Assembly (NCBI GenBank): GCA_033065855.1
Contig: JAVXUO010001676.1
Location: forward strand, 59,990-123,989
DNA from: Escallonia rubra
Taxonomy: Eukaryota; Streptophyta; Magnoliopsida; Escalloniales; Escalloniaceae
DNA: 64,000 nt
Direction: 5' to 3'
Part shown: positions 11,195 to 22,651 of the stretch, in pieces
Layout: each line of letters starts with the position of its first letter
How positions within the stretch are numbered: the first letter of the stretch is position 1
The notes under the pieces: generated by a model
Database searches by the model: none
Told to the model about the DNA's origin: nothing
The model's input: only the letters and a program-made list of their open reading frames with translations
Position numbers and translations under genes: made by a program

Positions 11195-11994
11195 TGTGAT
11201 ATCCTATATTGGATGTGGGTTGATTTGTGATGGACCTTAAAAGGACCCTGCCCAGGAACTCATAAGTACCTACTTGGGTAACTCTTTTATGGAATGCAAT
11301 ACCCTGTGGTGGGGCCGTGGACCGGGTCTTACAAATGGCTATCAAAGCTAACTCTCGAAAGCCCGAGCTAAGTCAGATTGTTGATGGTTGGGGGAAACAA
11401 AGGCAAGTTTGGGTATATCCCACAAAAGAGGATGGTTGGGGTCACAATGGGTGAGCCGCATTTTATGTTGACTAGAGAGGAAGATTCTAGGCTATGTGTG
11501 ATAGAGCCTTAGTGAGGAGGCTAAGGCATAAGGTGAGGAGATTGTGATATCCCATATCATCCTGTCGGACGATTTGTGATTGACCGTTAAGACCCTGCTC
11601 ATAAGGTATTGACTACCTACTTGGCTAGCCTTTTTAATGGAGGCATTGCCCTGTGGTGGGGTTGTGGATTGGGTCATTATAGATGATATCAGAGCCAACT
11701 CTCGAAAACTTGGGCTAGGCTATCTAGTCAGGCTGTCAATTTTGGGGAAATGAAGGGTGAACAAGGTACATCCCACATTGGGTAGAGAGGAAAATTTGGG
11801 CTACGTGTGATCGAGTCTTAACAAAGATGCTAAGGCAGAAGGAGGGGAGATTATGATATTCCACATCAGATGTGGGATCTAATGATGTTGTCCTTATAAG
11901 ACCTTGTGTATTATCCTAGAAGTACCTACTTGGTTAATTAGCCCTTTTAAGGGAGACATTGCCCTCTGGTGGGGCTGTAAACTGGGTCATTATA
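11195..11994 (+). mobile_element. Tandem TRIM retrotransposon (three LTRs, two interiors)
   Basis: Three related short LTRs lie in the same orientation: 11195-11333 (139 bp), 11543-11681 (139 bp) and 11852-11994 (143 bp). Each starts TGTGATATCC or a variant, contains ACCTACTTGG and CCCTSTGGTGGGG, and ends near GGGTCWTTAYA. LTR 1 is followed by TGGCTATCAAAGC and LTR 2 by GATATCAGAGCC, degenerate versions of the initiator tRNA-Met primer binding site (TGGTATCAGAGC). Each LTR is preceded by a purine-rich AAGGTGGGGAGA-like tract or a variant of it. The interiors are only about 170-210 bp and non-coding, as in terminal-repeat retrotransposons in miniature. The array begins inside a further interior (from about 11125). 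Confidence 0.78.
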
Positions 11995-11999
11995 GGGGT

Positions 12000-12616
12000 A
12001 TTCATGTTTGAATATGCCTCCTTTAACTAAGATGTTTTAGACTTAGGATGAAGTGGCTGATTCAAATTGGGGTGCCTCTTCCATTCAAGACTCATAATCA
12101 AAGACAAATGCGCGTCATTTCATAACCTACTAAATTAGTTTTACCACCTAACTAACATTAGTTCGTAGCTCAAGAACCTCTAAAGAATCTTTTCTTATCA
12201 ACTATCACATTACCAAATTGAGACTGGCTGCTTTCGTAACTTAGGACACTATTCGCCACATTTGAGAAATTGCCTTTCATCCCAGTTCTGAAAAAACACA
12301 ATCTAGGGCAAATTCAGCAGCTTCACATGTCGTCGAAGCTTCTATGGATACCAGTTGTATAATTCCCGAGATCTTTTTTGATACTCCAGAGAAAACTCTC
12401 CAACTTTTATCATGTATTCCTATGCTAACACCGATAGAATCATCCACCTTAAAGAAGCCACATCAAAACTAACTTTGTACATCCCTTTTAGGAAGGTTAC
12501 CATTTGACAGGTGCCATATTAAGAGCTTTGCATTCTACCACTTCAGCTTTCTCAAAGCCTTTCGAGATAATGGAAATCCAAGGAGTTTATATCCGGAGCT
12601 CACCTAAACTTAATGC
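12000..12616. other. Intergenic, no gene recognised
   Basis: Between the TRIM array and the Mutator-type MITE. No open frame of note and no recognisable domain; low-copy or decayed sequence. Confidence 0.45.
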
Positions 12617-12625
12617 TTATAAAAT

Positions 12626-13920
12626 GGATAAATTTCACTAAACTCCCCTGAGGTTTGCCATAATTACACTCAGTTCAAAAAGTAACTTTTTCTCTTACGG
12701 TGTTAACTGAAGAATGCAAAAAAGACATGAATGCCCCTCAAACTATTTTATTGGAATTTTAGAGGGAAAACTTGTTGAGAATTGGAGGGAAAACTGCTTC
12801 TTCTTGGGAAGGAGAAAAAACTCAGAATTTGAAAGCGCAAATTGCAAGCCCGAATGTAACCCGTAATTTAACCCCTTAAATTAAATGCCCTAATTGGACC
12901 CTAATTTAATGCCTTAATTCCCTTAGACACGTAATTGAACCCTAAATTGAAACCTAAATTGAAACCTAAATTGAACTAGTTGAACCCCCTAATTGAACCC
13001 TAAATTGAATGCCCTGAACCAACCGTACCCTAAATTAAACTAATTGAACCCTAAGTTGAATGCCCCAATCAAATTGAACCCTAATTGAACTAATTAATCC
13101 TCTAATTGAACCCTAAATTAAATGCCCTAATCCAACCGAACCCTAAATTGAACTAGTTGAACCTTCAATTGAAGTAATCGAACCCTAAATTGAACTAATT
13201 TAACCCTAAATTGAATGCCCCAACCTAGCCGAACCCTAAATTGAAGTAATTGAACCTCCTAATTGAACCCTAAATTGAGTGCCCCAATCCCACCGAACCC
13301 TAAATTGAACATTGAACCCCCTAATTGAATGCCCTAATCCAACCGAATGATATTTCAACCTAGCCCTAGCATTTAAAATTATTTTTTAAATTGAACTAAT
13401 TGAACCATAAATTGAAGTAATTAAACCCTAAATTGAATGCCCTAATCAAATCGAACCCTAAATTAAACTAATTGAACCCTAACTTGAATGTCCTTATCCA
13501 ACTGAACCCTAAATTGAACTAACTGAACCTTAATTGTACCCTAAATTGAGCTAATTGATCCCTAATTGAATCCTAAATTGAATGCCCTAATTGAACCGAA
13601 TCCTAAATTGAACTAATTGAACCCCCTAATTCATTTACAGTATGTAGAGTTGGCTGAAATTTTGTAAAACCCAACATTACAAGAAGCACACAGGTGTATA
13701 AATAACATGTGTGGGGGGGGGGGGGGGGGTATTTTGGGTATGAAAATTGCATAAAGTAGTTTGTCAAAGAATCTTTTCACGGAGTTGGGCCTGTTGTTAA
13801 ATGTGTGTAGTTGTGTGTAATGCACGTACAAATCTCAGGGGAATGGAGTGTAATTTTTAAAGATTGGGGGGGGGGGATGTAATTATGGCAAACCTCAGGA
13901 GAGTTTAGTGTAATTTACCC
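12626..13920. mobile_element. Mutator-type non-autonomous element, 1,295 bp
   Basis: Both termini carry a long inverted repeat of about 40 bp: GGATAAATTTCACTAAACTC at the left, and its imperfect complement ending GTTTAGTGTAATTTACCC at the right, both continuing into a shared CCTGAGGTTTGCCATAATTA. The element is flanked by identical 9-bp direct repeats TTATAAAAT (12617-12625 and 13921-13929). A perfect 9-bp target duplication with long TIRs is diagnostic of Mutator-like elements. There is no transposase. The interior is mostly an AACCCTAAATTGAA-type array plus a 17-base G run at 13713-13729. Confidence 0.88.
12840..13630. repeat. Degenerate CCCTAAATTGAA-type array
   Basis: About 790 bp of variably spaced CCCTAAATTGAAC, TAATTGAACCC and GAATGCCCTAATCCAACCGA blocks with no fixed long period. 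A closely similar array lies at 36430-37290 inside the CACTA element. CCCTAAA resembles the plant telomere heptamer, but the units never form consecutive perfect heptamers. Confidence 0.85.
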
Positions 13921-13929
13921 TTATAAAAT

Positions 13930-14796
13930 TTGATAAATAGTTTATGTTTTTTTATGATGGAGTAGCTAGCTTGTTCAGACACAAATTCTTCTAAAATCCC
14001 GTTAGTTTCTTAGCTAGTTACTATATCACACTTAAATAATGAAAAACAAAACTTCTTCAACACAAACAATGCCAAGTCGGAGAAAACATTAAAGGGAAAA
14101 AAGCTTATTTGGTTATTAGAGGAGAAGTAGAAAACGAATACCATGAGCGGTGTATGCGGTAGGGTTTGTTCTTTGTGACCATAGGATCATCAACATGTAG
14201 CCTTTCTAGGGTCTTAACCGAAAGTTATCCACGGCTACTTAGATTAATACACTGCACCTTTTTCTCAATTTCCACGTCAAATTTTCAGATGGCATGCCAA
14301 AAGCAACAATTTTCAGATAAGCACACTTTAGTCTTTTTCTTTGATATTTTTTCCACAATATCCTCTTTGGCTTTGCTGACGGATGCAATATTTGTTAGAT
14401 TATTGGTGCATATTGCATTTTTAATCTCTTATTTCTTGCTTAATCATCTCTTTAGTCTCATGTAATACAATGCAAAATATAGCCCAGGATGGCTATTCCT
14501 GTCAGTGGAGCATTGCTGTGGCTGACGTCAATAGGCACAATCACCATCATATAAAGTATTACTCGGAGATGACTCTCTCTCTCTCTCTCGCTCTCGCTCT
14601 CGCTCTCTCTCTCTTACAAATGTATAGAGAATAAAAGCTTCTATAAGCTTGTGATCGAGGCAGAAAAATTCCATAGTTATAATGTCGTAGAGTACTGGCC
14701 ATAACGACCGATACATATCACATTTACCTTCTAGTAGTATGGTGTCCCTTTACGTTTGGTATCAGTCAAATACTGCTCCCTACCAGTTGTATCGGC

Positions 14797-14798
<2 letters not shown>
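13930..14798. other. Intergenic with a TC/CTCGCT microsatellite
   Basis: No gene recognised. A TC-rich microsatellite interrupted by CTCGCT units lies at 14571-14615. On the minus strand near 14165-14225 a short stretch reads VKTLERLHVDDPMVTKNKPYR, which looks protein-like but could not be assigned and is preceded by an in-frame stop. Confidence 0.45.

Positions 14799-14869
<71 letters not shown>
14799..14869. repeat. (TA)n microsatellite
   Basis: About 35 uninterrupted TA units immediately outside the left end of the fold-back element. A shorter TA run (17387-17404) lies outside its right end. Confidence 0.95.
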
Positions 14870-14872
<3 letters not shown>

Positions 14873-14908
14873 GGCCGATCCCCATCGACCGATGGGAATT
14901 ATCCACCC

Positions 14909-15224
14909 AACCGCAACAAATTGTTGCGGTTGCTTGCGTTGTTCTTTTCCCCCCACCCCCTCCCCCCTGATGTCCTTCCCCCCCCCCCCCCCCCCCAAAA
15001 CAAACCGCAACAAATTGTTGCGGTTGCTTGCGTTGTCCTTTTCCCCCCACCTCATCCCCCCATGATGTCCTCCCCCCCCCCCCCCCCACCCAAAACAAAC
15101 CGCAACAAATTGTTGCGGTTGTTTCCCCCCCCCCTTTTTCAGGTGGCCCCCCATCATACCCCCCCCCCCCCCCAATCATTACTTTCGGCCCCCCCAAAAC
15201 AAATCGCAACAAATTGTAGCGGTT
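14909..15224. repeat. Left-arm array of 23-bp palindromes
   Basis: Copies at 14909-14931, 15003-15025, 15098-15120 and a degenerate one at 15202-15224, spaced about 93-104 bp. Each has 11-bp arms AACCGCAACAA / TTGTTGCGGTT around one central base. Between copies lie GCTTGCGTTGTCCTTTTCCC-like sequence and C runs of up to 19. Three more copies lie in the right arm (17141, 17241, 17326). Confidence 0.9.
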
Positions 15225-17140
15225 GTTTTTCCTGCTCAATTCAGGATTTCATGGGCAATTTAAAAACATTTTTATATCAACCAATAAAAATCAACATTCG
15301 ATCTAGTTTTAAAATTGTTGTTATAAGCATTTATAATCAGAATAATGAAATATGGTTCAGATAAAATTCCTTACCTCGTTCCAAGCTAATTAAGATATGC
15401 TACCAACCACGATGTCAATTAATGATCTCTAAATAAACCTAGATTGGCAATCCATTGGTTAGAACACAATCTATTCTACATTACTATAAACCTAATATCA
15501 TAATACCCCCACGTGCTCACTACTAACTCCGAAATTGGGTAACTCAAAGCGCGCCTCTCACGCGGCCAACTTAGCGATGAACCCGGTACGCTCTTTAATA
15601 CGTAACAATATTCTAAATTACTATAAATTAAAATAAACCACTTTTATAGCTTAAAACATTATAATAAGTCAAAATATGAATTTTCTGAAGTTTTGAATAT
15701 TTTCGAATTAAAATAATTTCTTTATATACAATAAAAACTCATATATTGCCAAAACTACTTCCAGCCGCAAAATAAGTCCCATAGTTTTTGTAACAGATTC
15801 AAAATATTTATAAAAATCATAGAAATTTAAATCAGAAATTAAAAGGCATTAAAACTAATTTTCAAATATTCGTTTTGCTAAACATAATACGATATGGAAA
15901 CCACAGCAAATCAATCCCAAAAATCATCAAACTTTTACTGAGTCCTTATCATACTATATAAACACTACTCTAATTTTCCCCAGAGCATTTTCAGTGTTTA
16001 ATGGTTCCAAACGAATTTCCCAATTATGAAATTATAGAAAATACTATAAATTCATACGATCTCAGAAAAATATAAAACTTTTCCAAAAATTCTAATATAG
16101 TCTATCGTACTATACTGTAAATTTTCACGTGTTACTGATAACTGTACGTTAGTTTACCCAAGTGTCGAACTTAACCGTACGCACGTGTCGAACTTAACAG
16201 TTCGACACGTGTGTACACTAATGTACGGTTATCAGTAGGACATGAAACTTTACAGTATAGTACGATAGAATATATTAGAATTTTTGGCAAACTTTTATAT
16301 TTTTCTGAGATCGTATAAATTTATAGGATTTTCTATAATTTCAGAATTGGGAAATTCTTTTAGAACCTTTAAACCCTGAAAATGTTCTGGGAAAAATTAG
16401 AGTAGTGTTTATATAGTATGGTAAGGACTCAGTAAAAGTTTGATGAGTTTTGGGATTGATTTGCTATGGTTTCCATATCGCATTATGTTTAGCAAAACGA
16501 ATATTTGAAAAATAGTTTTAATGCCTTTTAATTTCTGATTTAAATTTCCATGATTTTTATACATATTTTCAATCTGTTACAAAAATTATGGGACTTATTT
16601 TGCTGCTCGAAGTAGTTTTGGCAATATATAAGTTTTTATTGTATATAAAGAAATTATTTTAATTCGAAAATATTCAAAACTTCAGAAAATTTATATTTTG
16701 ACTTATTATAATGTTTTAAGCTATAAAAGTGGTTTATTTTAATTTATAGTAATTTGGAATATTGTTACGCATTAAAGAGTGTACCGGGTTCATAGCTAGG
16801 TTGGCCGCGTGCGAGGCACGCTTTGAGTTACGCGATTTCGGAGTGAGCACGTGGGGGTATTATGATATTAGGTTTATAGTAATGTAGAATAGATTGTGTT
16901 CTAACCAATGGATTGCCAATCTAGGTTTATTCAGAGATCATTAATCGACATCGTGGTTGGTAGCATAGCTTAGCTTAGCTTGGACCGAGGTAAGAAATTC
17001 TATATGAACCCTATTTCATTATTCTGATTTTAAATGCTTATAACATCAATTTTAAAAACTAGATCTAATGTTGATTTTTATTGATTGATATAAAAATGTT
17101 TTTAAATTGCCCATGAAGCCCTGAATTGAGCAGGAAAAAC

Positions 17141-17348
17141 AACCGCTACAATTTGTTGCGGTTTGTTTTGGGGGGCCAAAAGTAATGATGGGGGGGGGGG
17201 GGGTATGATGGGGGGCCACCTGAAAAAGGGCGGGGGAAACAACCGCAACAATTTGTTGCGGTTTGTTTTGGGGGGGGGGGGGGGGGGAGGACATCAGGGG
17301 GAGGGGGGAAAAGGACAACGCAAGCAACCGCAACAATTTGTTGCGGTT
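17141..17348. repeat. Right-arm array of 23-bp palindromes
   Basis: Copies at 17141-17163 (one mismatch), 17241-17263 and 17326-17348, mirroring the left-arm array. The separating sequence has G runs, including a 19-base tract ending at 17287. The right arm has one fewer copy than the left. Confidence 0.88.
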
Positions 17349-17649
17349 GGGTGGATAATTCCCACCGGTGGGTGGGGATCGGCCCCTATATATATATATA
17401 TATAGACACACACACAAGTTACAAATTTATTGAGAAATTTAGTAAATTGATCATAGAAAAGCCTATATAGCCTCTTGCTCATACTTATCATTATAATTGT
17501 AAATTTCAATCTTCATCGCAATTTTAAGCTTGCTTTTACCTTTCTCTTAACTTTACTTCATAGCTGGAATCTTTTCATGTATACAATGTACTACTTGACA
17601 CACATAGACACGCACAATAGCTTATTCTTGAACTGAAAGATATTATTCT

Positions 17650-20600
17650 TGTGACACCCCGAAAGTATTGAATTTTTTTTTCTAACCCTAAGTTGATTAA
17701 TGAACGGGAGTTATGTTATTAAGTAGCGTCATATTGGCGTTAATTAAGTGGCAGGAAGTGGGAAGAGGTGTAAGGGTAGCTTTGGGGTCAAAGTGAAAAT
17801 TTTCTAATCTAGAGGGGCAAAAAGTTAATTACATAAATTTTAGGCTATGAAAACTATTGGGGGTCAATCTATAAATCCTGAAAAGCATGCCCAAATGCCA
17901 GGTGTTCAAGGAAAATTGTTACTGGTTGCCACCTCATGTTAGGGTGGTGACTAAGTTAATTTACGTATATAGTAATGAAGGGATATGAATTTCGGGTGAA
18001 CAAAGAAGAGGAAAAAAAAACAAACAAAAACAGAGAAGAGAAGCAGAATAGAGAAGGAACCAGAATAACAGAGAGCTCGAGCAGAGAGGAACTGAGAGGA
18101 ACTGAGAGATGTTTGGCTTACAGGGTAATCTCCATCTTCCCTTGTATATAAAATTTGTTTGTGTGTGTGTGTGAGTGCATTGTCCAGTGTGTGTAGCGTG
18201 AGTTATAGTGTGAGTGTGTGACTCTGGGCATGACAGTGGGGAATTCATGGGCGATTATGGATGTTAATTTCGAGTTGTGATGGTATTACGGGGCAGGGGA
18301 GCGAAGAGGGTGAGCTGAGTGAGTGCTTCGGATGTAGGTGAATTTCGTGTGGTTCACTGTGTAGGTTCTGAGCTGTACAGTGGGTTTAGTGGGTGACTGT
18401 GTGTGTGTTCTTCGTGCGCGGGTGGATGGTGAGTAATTGTGGAGGGAATAGTGTATGGAGGGATTTAATCTGGCGTAGGCTTGATGGGGATGCAGTTCGT
18501 GAGTCTGTGCCTGTGAGTTGGTGGGTGTCCAACGTGTGCAGGCGGGTGTTCTTAAGTGTGTGCGGTTCCGGTGTGTGTTCGTGTGTGATTTTGTGTGTTT
18601 TAGATGGGTTAGGTTATAAATTTTAGGTGTTGTAATGTGTTGGTGATGTTGGATGTGGGTTTTAGGTAGAGAAATGGGGAAGAATGGGGTAGCCGTGGGT
18701 GAAGCTAGGGCCCATTTCCAGTTTTCAATAAATTTTAATAAATAGCTAGGGCCAGATTTAGTTAACGTACAAAAATGAGACCATAGGTATTTTTAGGAGA
18801 TCTTTATCAGGGAAAAATTTCAGATTTTTCCGAAAACTGGAAATGGGCCAACCGATACAGGGAACTTTAAAACTTTAAAGTGCAATTTAAAATACCAAAC
18901 TAGCGCGGTTTCGCGCGAAATTTTTATACAATCCCTAGGATGTTAAGAAGTTTCTTTTCCCAAGAATTTGGATCATTCCGAAGTCATTTACTATTTTTGG
19001 CCGAACGAGCTTTTAAGCGCTCAGTCTGAACACCGGTTCGGGATTTTCGGGCGAAAATGTTTTAAAATACTTTTTGGCGTGAGAATGACTTTGAGAGGAT
19101 AAAAATAACATTTTTTTTTATTTTTTTTAGAATTTTCCGGTGTCGGGAACCGTCAGGGGCATTTCTGTAATTTGCCACTAGACATGGGGTATTTTCGAAA
19201 TTTTACCGCTTGAACTCCGAACTTTGCGAATGCCTTAATTGAGCATTCTAGAATAAAGAGAAGTGGGGAACGGGTTAAAATTCCTAAATGAGGGGTATCA
19301 GCTCTAGTGCAGTGCTACACTAGGGTAAAGAACCGGCAGTCGGGTCGGAGTAGCTGACCTCTGTAGAACACGGTAATAGCTGATAAAGGAAAAAAAAATA
19401 AGTTTGTATTATGACGGTCAGTGACTAACAAGTAGGGTCTTATTTGATTAGGTGACCCCGCTCGCGGCGCTTTGAAGCTGTTGGGCTCGTCAGCTAAAAG
19501 CCAGCCAAGTAAGGATAGTACGGTTCTCTATATGCTACGAATTTGTTCCTCGTGGCATACCCTTCATTAATAATGTGAAGTAGGATGAGCGTTTTCTGGT
19601 GAATATGAGGTATCGGTGGTTGTTGTGCCGGCACCCCTCGTGCTTTGAAATGTCGTTGTGGTTTTTTACTAGCTTGTTCCCTAGTCTACTCTATGTGCGT
19701 TACTGATAATTTCAAGCTACCTTGTTGAACCCCGATAGCGTACTTGACTGAAATATCTTGTTGAGTGGTTTGTTGACCGAGGACATAAGGTGGACCGTCC
19801 AGTTGTTGTAATTTGTGCTGTGACGATAACGTTGTTCGGGGACGAACACTCTTTGTGAGTTCCCTTCTTTGCCTTCCTATCTCATTTATTTGTCTGAGAC
19901 TGAGATGAACATCCCGGAATACGGGACATTATGTTGAAGGAGGGCCAGTGAAACGTAATCACCGGCAAACAGGATGTAGGGCGCGTAAGTCGGTCGGGTC
20001 AGTTGAGTCCAGTCAGTCCGGTCGGTGTCTGCATTGCATTCGACTTTACAATGACATTGTGATTTTAATGGCTTGTATTCTATTGATGTTTAATTTGGCG
20101 ATTGGGTGCTCACGTGCATGGTAGTCGGTCAGTCGGTTCTATCAGTATAGTTTATTAAATGTGGTGATAATGTTATTCTGTTGAGCCTTAAAGCTGCTCA
20201 GTCTGGCTAAAAGAAAAAGAAACATGTTGCTTGATTCGTTGAATTGATGTGTGTCATCCTTTGGAATTCATGTTTCTTGATGTCGTTGATGTTGATTATT
20301 ACTTCTCCCAAGTCTGTCACTTTGTTGTCTGCGATACTCCTCGTATTATTTTTACTGGGCGATTTGCGCTCATTCCTTACCTGTAATGTTTTAGGCAGTC
20401 AGGGCGAAGTAAGGGAAACTTCGAGGAAAGGGAAAAGGAGAATGCGCTTAATCAGTGATCAGAAAAGTAAGACGATGATACGCATATTTTGGGAACTAGA
20501 CATTTTGTGTAAATACTTCCGATGTGCTCGTGTTGAGCTTTACGATGAAATTTTTTGTACGGATGGGTTTTAGTGAAACCTTATGTATATTCAAGGATGT

Positions 20601-20691
20601 TATTAGAATTTCTCTGTATCAACAGGGTTTATAATGCAGTCACGACTGACAACCCGACTCTGGTGATGTCACTAGCGTTGGGGGTGTCACA
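17650..20691. mobile_element. Solo LTR, 3,042 bp, with 5-bp target duplication
   Basis: Starts TGTGACACCCC and ends GGGGTGTCACA, an 11-bp inverted terminal repeat with the retroviral TG..CA ends, flanked by identical ATTCT repeats (17645-17649 and 20692-20696). A single sequence bounded this way, with no primer-binding site, polypurine tract or second copy, is a solo LTR left by recombination between two LTRs. A GT-rich tract occupies about 18155-18640. The interior has no convincing coding region. Length and TGTGACACCC ends fit large Ty3/gypsy LTRs of the Tekay/Del kind; this family call is by resemblance only. Confidence 0.9.
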
Positions 20692-20696
20692 ATTCT

Positions 20697-21324
20697 TGAA
20701 CAAACATGTTATACTTTTATAAGAATTCGCTAATGATATAACTGAAAAAGATGGTAATTCTAGAATATGTAATTTAATTAAATAAGCTATTTTTTCCAAA
20801 TGCCACTATATGAGAACAAATAGCATGTTTAGGAACAAATAGCTTAATTAGTTGAAAAGGGAGGTAAATTGTATAAGACAAACAATTTCTTTCAGAGGAG
20901 CTATGAAGGGAGACAATATATGTGTATATTTTTAGTTTGCTAATGAAAAATATTATGTATAAATGAAATTGGTACGTACTCCTGTACGGTATTGATAACT
21001 GTGAAATATTCACCAACTTAACATATGACTATTACGTGGCCTTACAAAATTTTAGAGCTTGCAGAAGTTAGTTTTACTATTGTGTTCATAAACCAAATTT
21101 AGCTTACATTCTAAGTTTTCTATGGTTGTCAAGTATCAAGACGTTTGGAAAGTATTTATATTTTTCTAGGGTTTCATAAAAAATATATAATTATAATTAT
21201 GACAGAGCGACATATGATGGACATCATCAGTAATTGGAAAAAGTATTTTAGCATCTATGCTAAGCTTATGGTTATCAACATATATGTTTTGATTAGTTTA
21301 TAGGTATTGTTACTATTAAATTAA
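20697..21324. other. Intergenic, no gene recognised
   Basis: AT-rich DNA between the solo LTR and the LINE fragment; no domain or repeat structure seen. Confidence 0.5.
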
Positions 21325-22491
21325 CAGGACTTGATGCTTCCACTTCCCGAGAAAATCAAGATCTTTCTCTGACAATTTCTTCATCAGCGTTTACCTCTTT
21401 CCCCTGAACTTCTTAAATGTGGTTGCCCGGTTCGAGATTGTTGTCCGTTTTGTTTGCATCACTCGGAAACTCCTGACCATCTATTATGCCTGGATATCAT
21501 CAGACCTTGTACCAGGACATTCCCTATTTTACAGCTTGGTTTCTGCAATACTTAGATCAATCGATTAATCGAAAGTGTGAGGCATTGCTCCGGCTAATAA
21601 GTATCTGTGTGGTTCTTTGGTTGGTCAGGCTCTGGCATAACGATTTGATCTTTCAACACAAGTTGGTGTCTCCAGGGCAAATAATTCATCAAAGTCACAG
21701 CTTGATACGTAGTATCAAATCCACTACTTCTTTTCAATGTAGGTTGAGAAAAGTACAGTCCAAGGGCACCCTAGGTCGGTTAGTTAGGGGTGAGCGCTTT
21801 GCTTACTTTGATCCTCCTCTTCAACGCATTTTCTTTTCTACTCACTGTCATTGCGCGGTTGTGTCAGCTCATGTCTTTTGTGCAGTTTCCTTGATTGGTT
21901 CTCGGCTTGATGGGTGGTTTGGTTTTGGTTTGGCTTTGTTTAACCGGGATTGTGTTCCGATTGGTGCACTTAGTAATTCTATATCTCCTGATGCCCTTCA
22001 TGCTCATGAGCTAGCGGTGCTTTGATGCCTCAGATGGTTACATCAATTTCTCTGTGAACATGTTATTATTCTTATGTCTGAGTGCGATTTTCTGTTGTAG
22101 ATGACTAGTTGTGCAGGAAGTTGACCGCCATCAACAGACTTTTTTGCGGAATTTGACTTCGAACTACAGGGCGTTTCACTCTTTGCATATAGCGCAAGGG
22201 AAGGCAGCCATTTTGTCTCTTTCATCGGCTTTGGCGACTTTTGCAGTTCGGTAGAGTCTTGCAGGTTCGCATCAGTGGTTTGACAGTGTACAGAGGGACA
22301 AGCCTCTGCCTCGTTTCGTTACGTCGCCTTAGTACTTCCCTTGTGCATTTTGTTCTGTGGTTATTTTGTGTTAGTCACGTTCTTAATTAGAGGATGTCAT
22401 CTAACTTATATGTGTACTGGCCTATGTGTAACTACTATTGTATCTTCTGTTCGCTTTCTGGTATATATTTTTAAATTCTCTCAAAAAAAAA
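21325..22491 (+). mobile_element. 5'-truncated LINE (L1-type) with poly-A tail
   Basis: The 3' end of a non-LTR retrotransposon ORF2. From about 21338 the translation reads LPLPEKIKIFL, then CPFCLHHSETPDHLLC (a zinc-binding segment of L1-type reverse transcriptases), an in-frame run with VRLWHNDLIFQ, and from about 21780 an RNase H-like C-terminal stretch (LIGSRLDGWFGFGLAL, SPDALHAHELAVL). At least one stop and a frame change break it. It ends in an A run (22483-22491) after about 460 bp of 3' UTR. The endonuclease and the polymerase core are missing, as in typical 5' truncation. Target duplications were not identified, so the 5' limit is approximate. Confidence 0.7.
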
Positions 22492-22594
22492 TTCCATAAG
22501 AGAACATTTACAAAATTTTCTTATGGCCTTTAGCCAGGACTTCAGCAACTGATCCTAATCAAAACCCTAATCCGCCACACCCCTTTTCCCCTAT

Positions 22595-22596
<2 letters not shown>

Positions 22597-22629
<33 letters not shown>

Positions 22630-22651
22630 CCCTCCCTCCCTCCCTCCCTCT
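22597..22651. repeat. TC and CCCT microsatellites at retroelement insertion site
   Basis: A TC run (about 22599-22625) passes into CCCT repeats (22629-22650) that abut the 5' LTR. The pyrimidine-rich tract resumes after the 3' LTR at 29213, showing that the retroelement inserted into it. Confidence 0.9.

Larger units (their letters stand above)
14870..17386. mobile_element. 2.5-kb palindromic fold-back element
   Basis: The whole segment is an inverted repeat with arms of about 1.2-1.3 kb meeting near 16194-16199, where GTCGAAC and GTTCGAC flank the hexamer TTAACA. Termini are GGGGCCGATCCCCA and its complement, with TA runs outside, so the target duplication cannot be read. The outer 350-450 bp of each arm carry copies of a short palindromic unit and long C or G runs. 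The inner 0.8-1.1 kb is homologous to 5090-5890. There is no coding capacity: the Pro/Gly-rich frames come from homopolymer runs. It could be a fold-back DNA transposon or an inverted dimer of an LTR-derived sequence; the superfamily is undetermined. Confidence 0.8.

Noticed and set aside
11195-11994. Cassandra-type TRIM carrying 5S rRNA promoter sequence
   Set aside because: The LTRs contain no recognisable 5S A-box/C-box sequence, so only a generic TRIM call is made.
12840-13630. Interstitial telomere repeat (CCCTAAA)
   Set aside because: Heptamers are never consecutive. They are part of a longer CCCTAAATTGAAC motif inside a bounded Mutator-type element.
14756-15364. A 202-residue frame and three other frames across the palindrome arm
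   Set aside because: They translate TA repeats (Ile/Tyr) and C/G runs (Pro/Gly) and appear on both strands.
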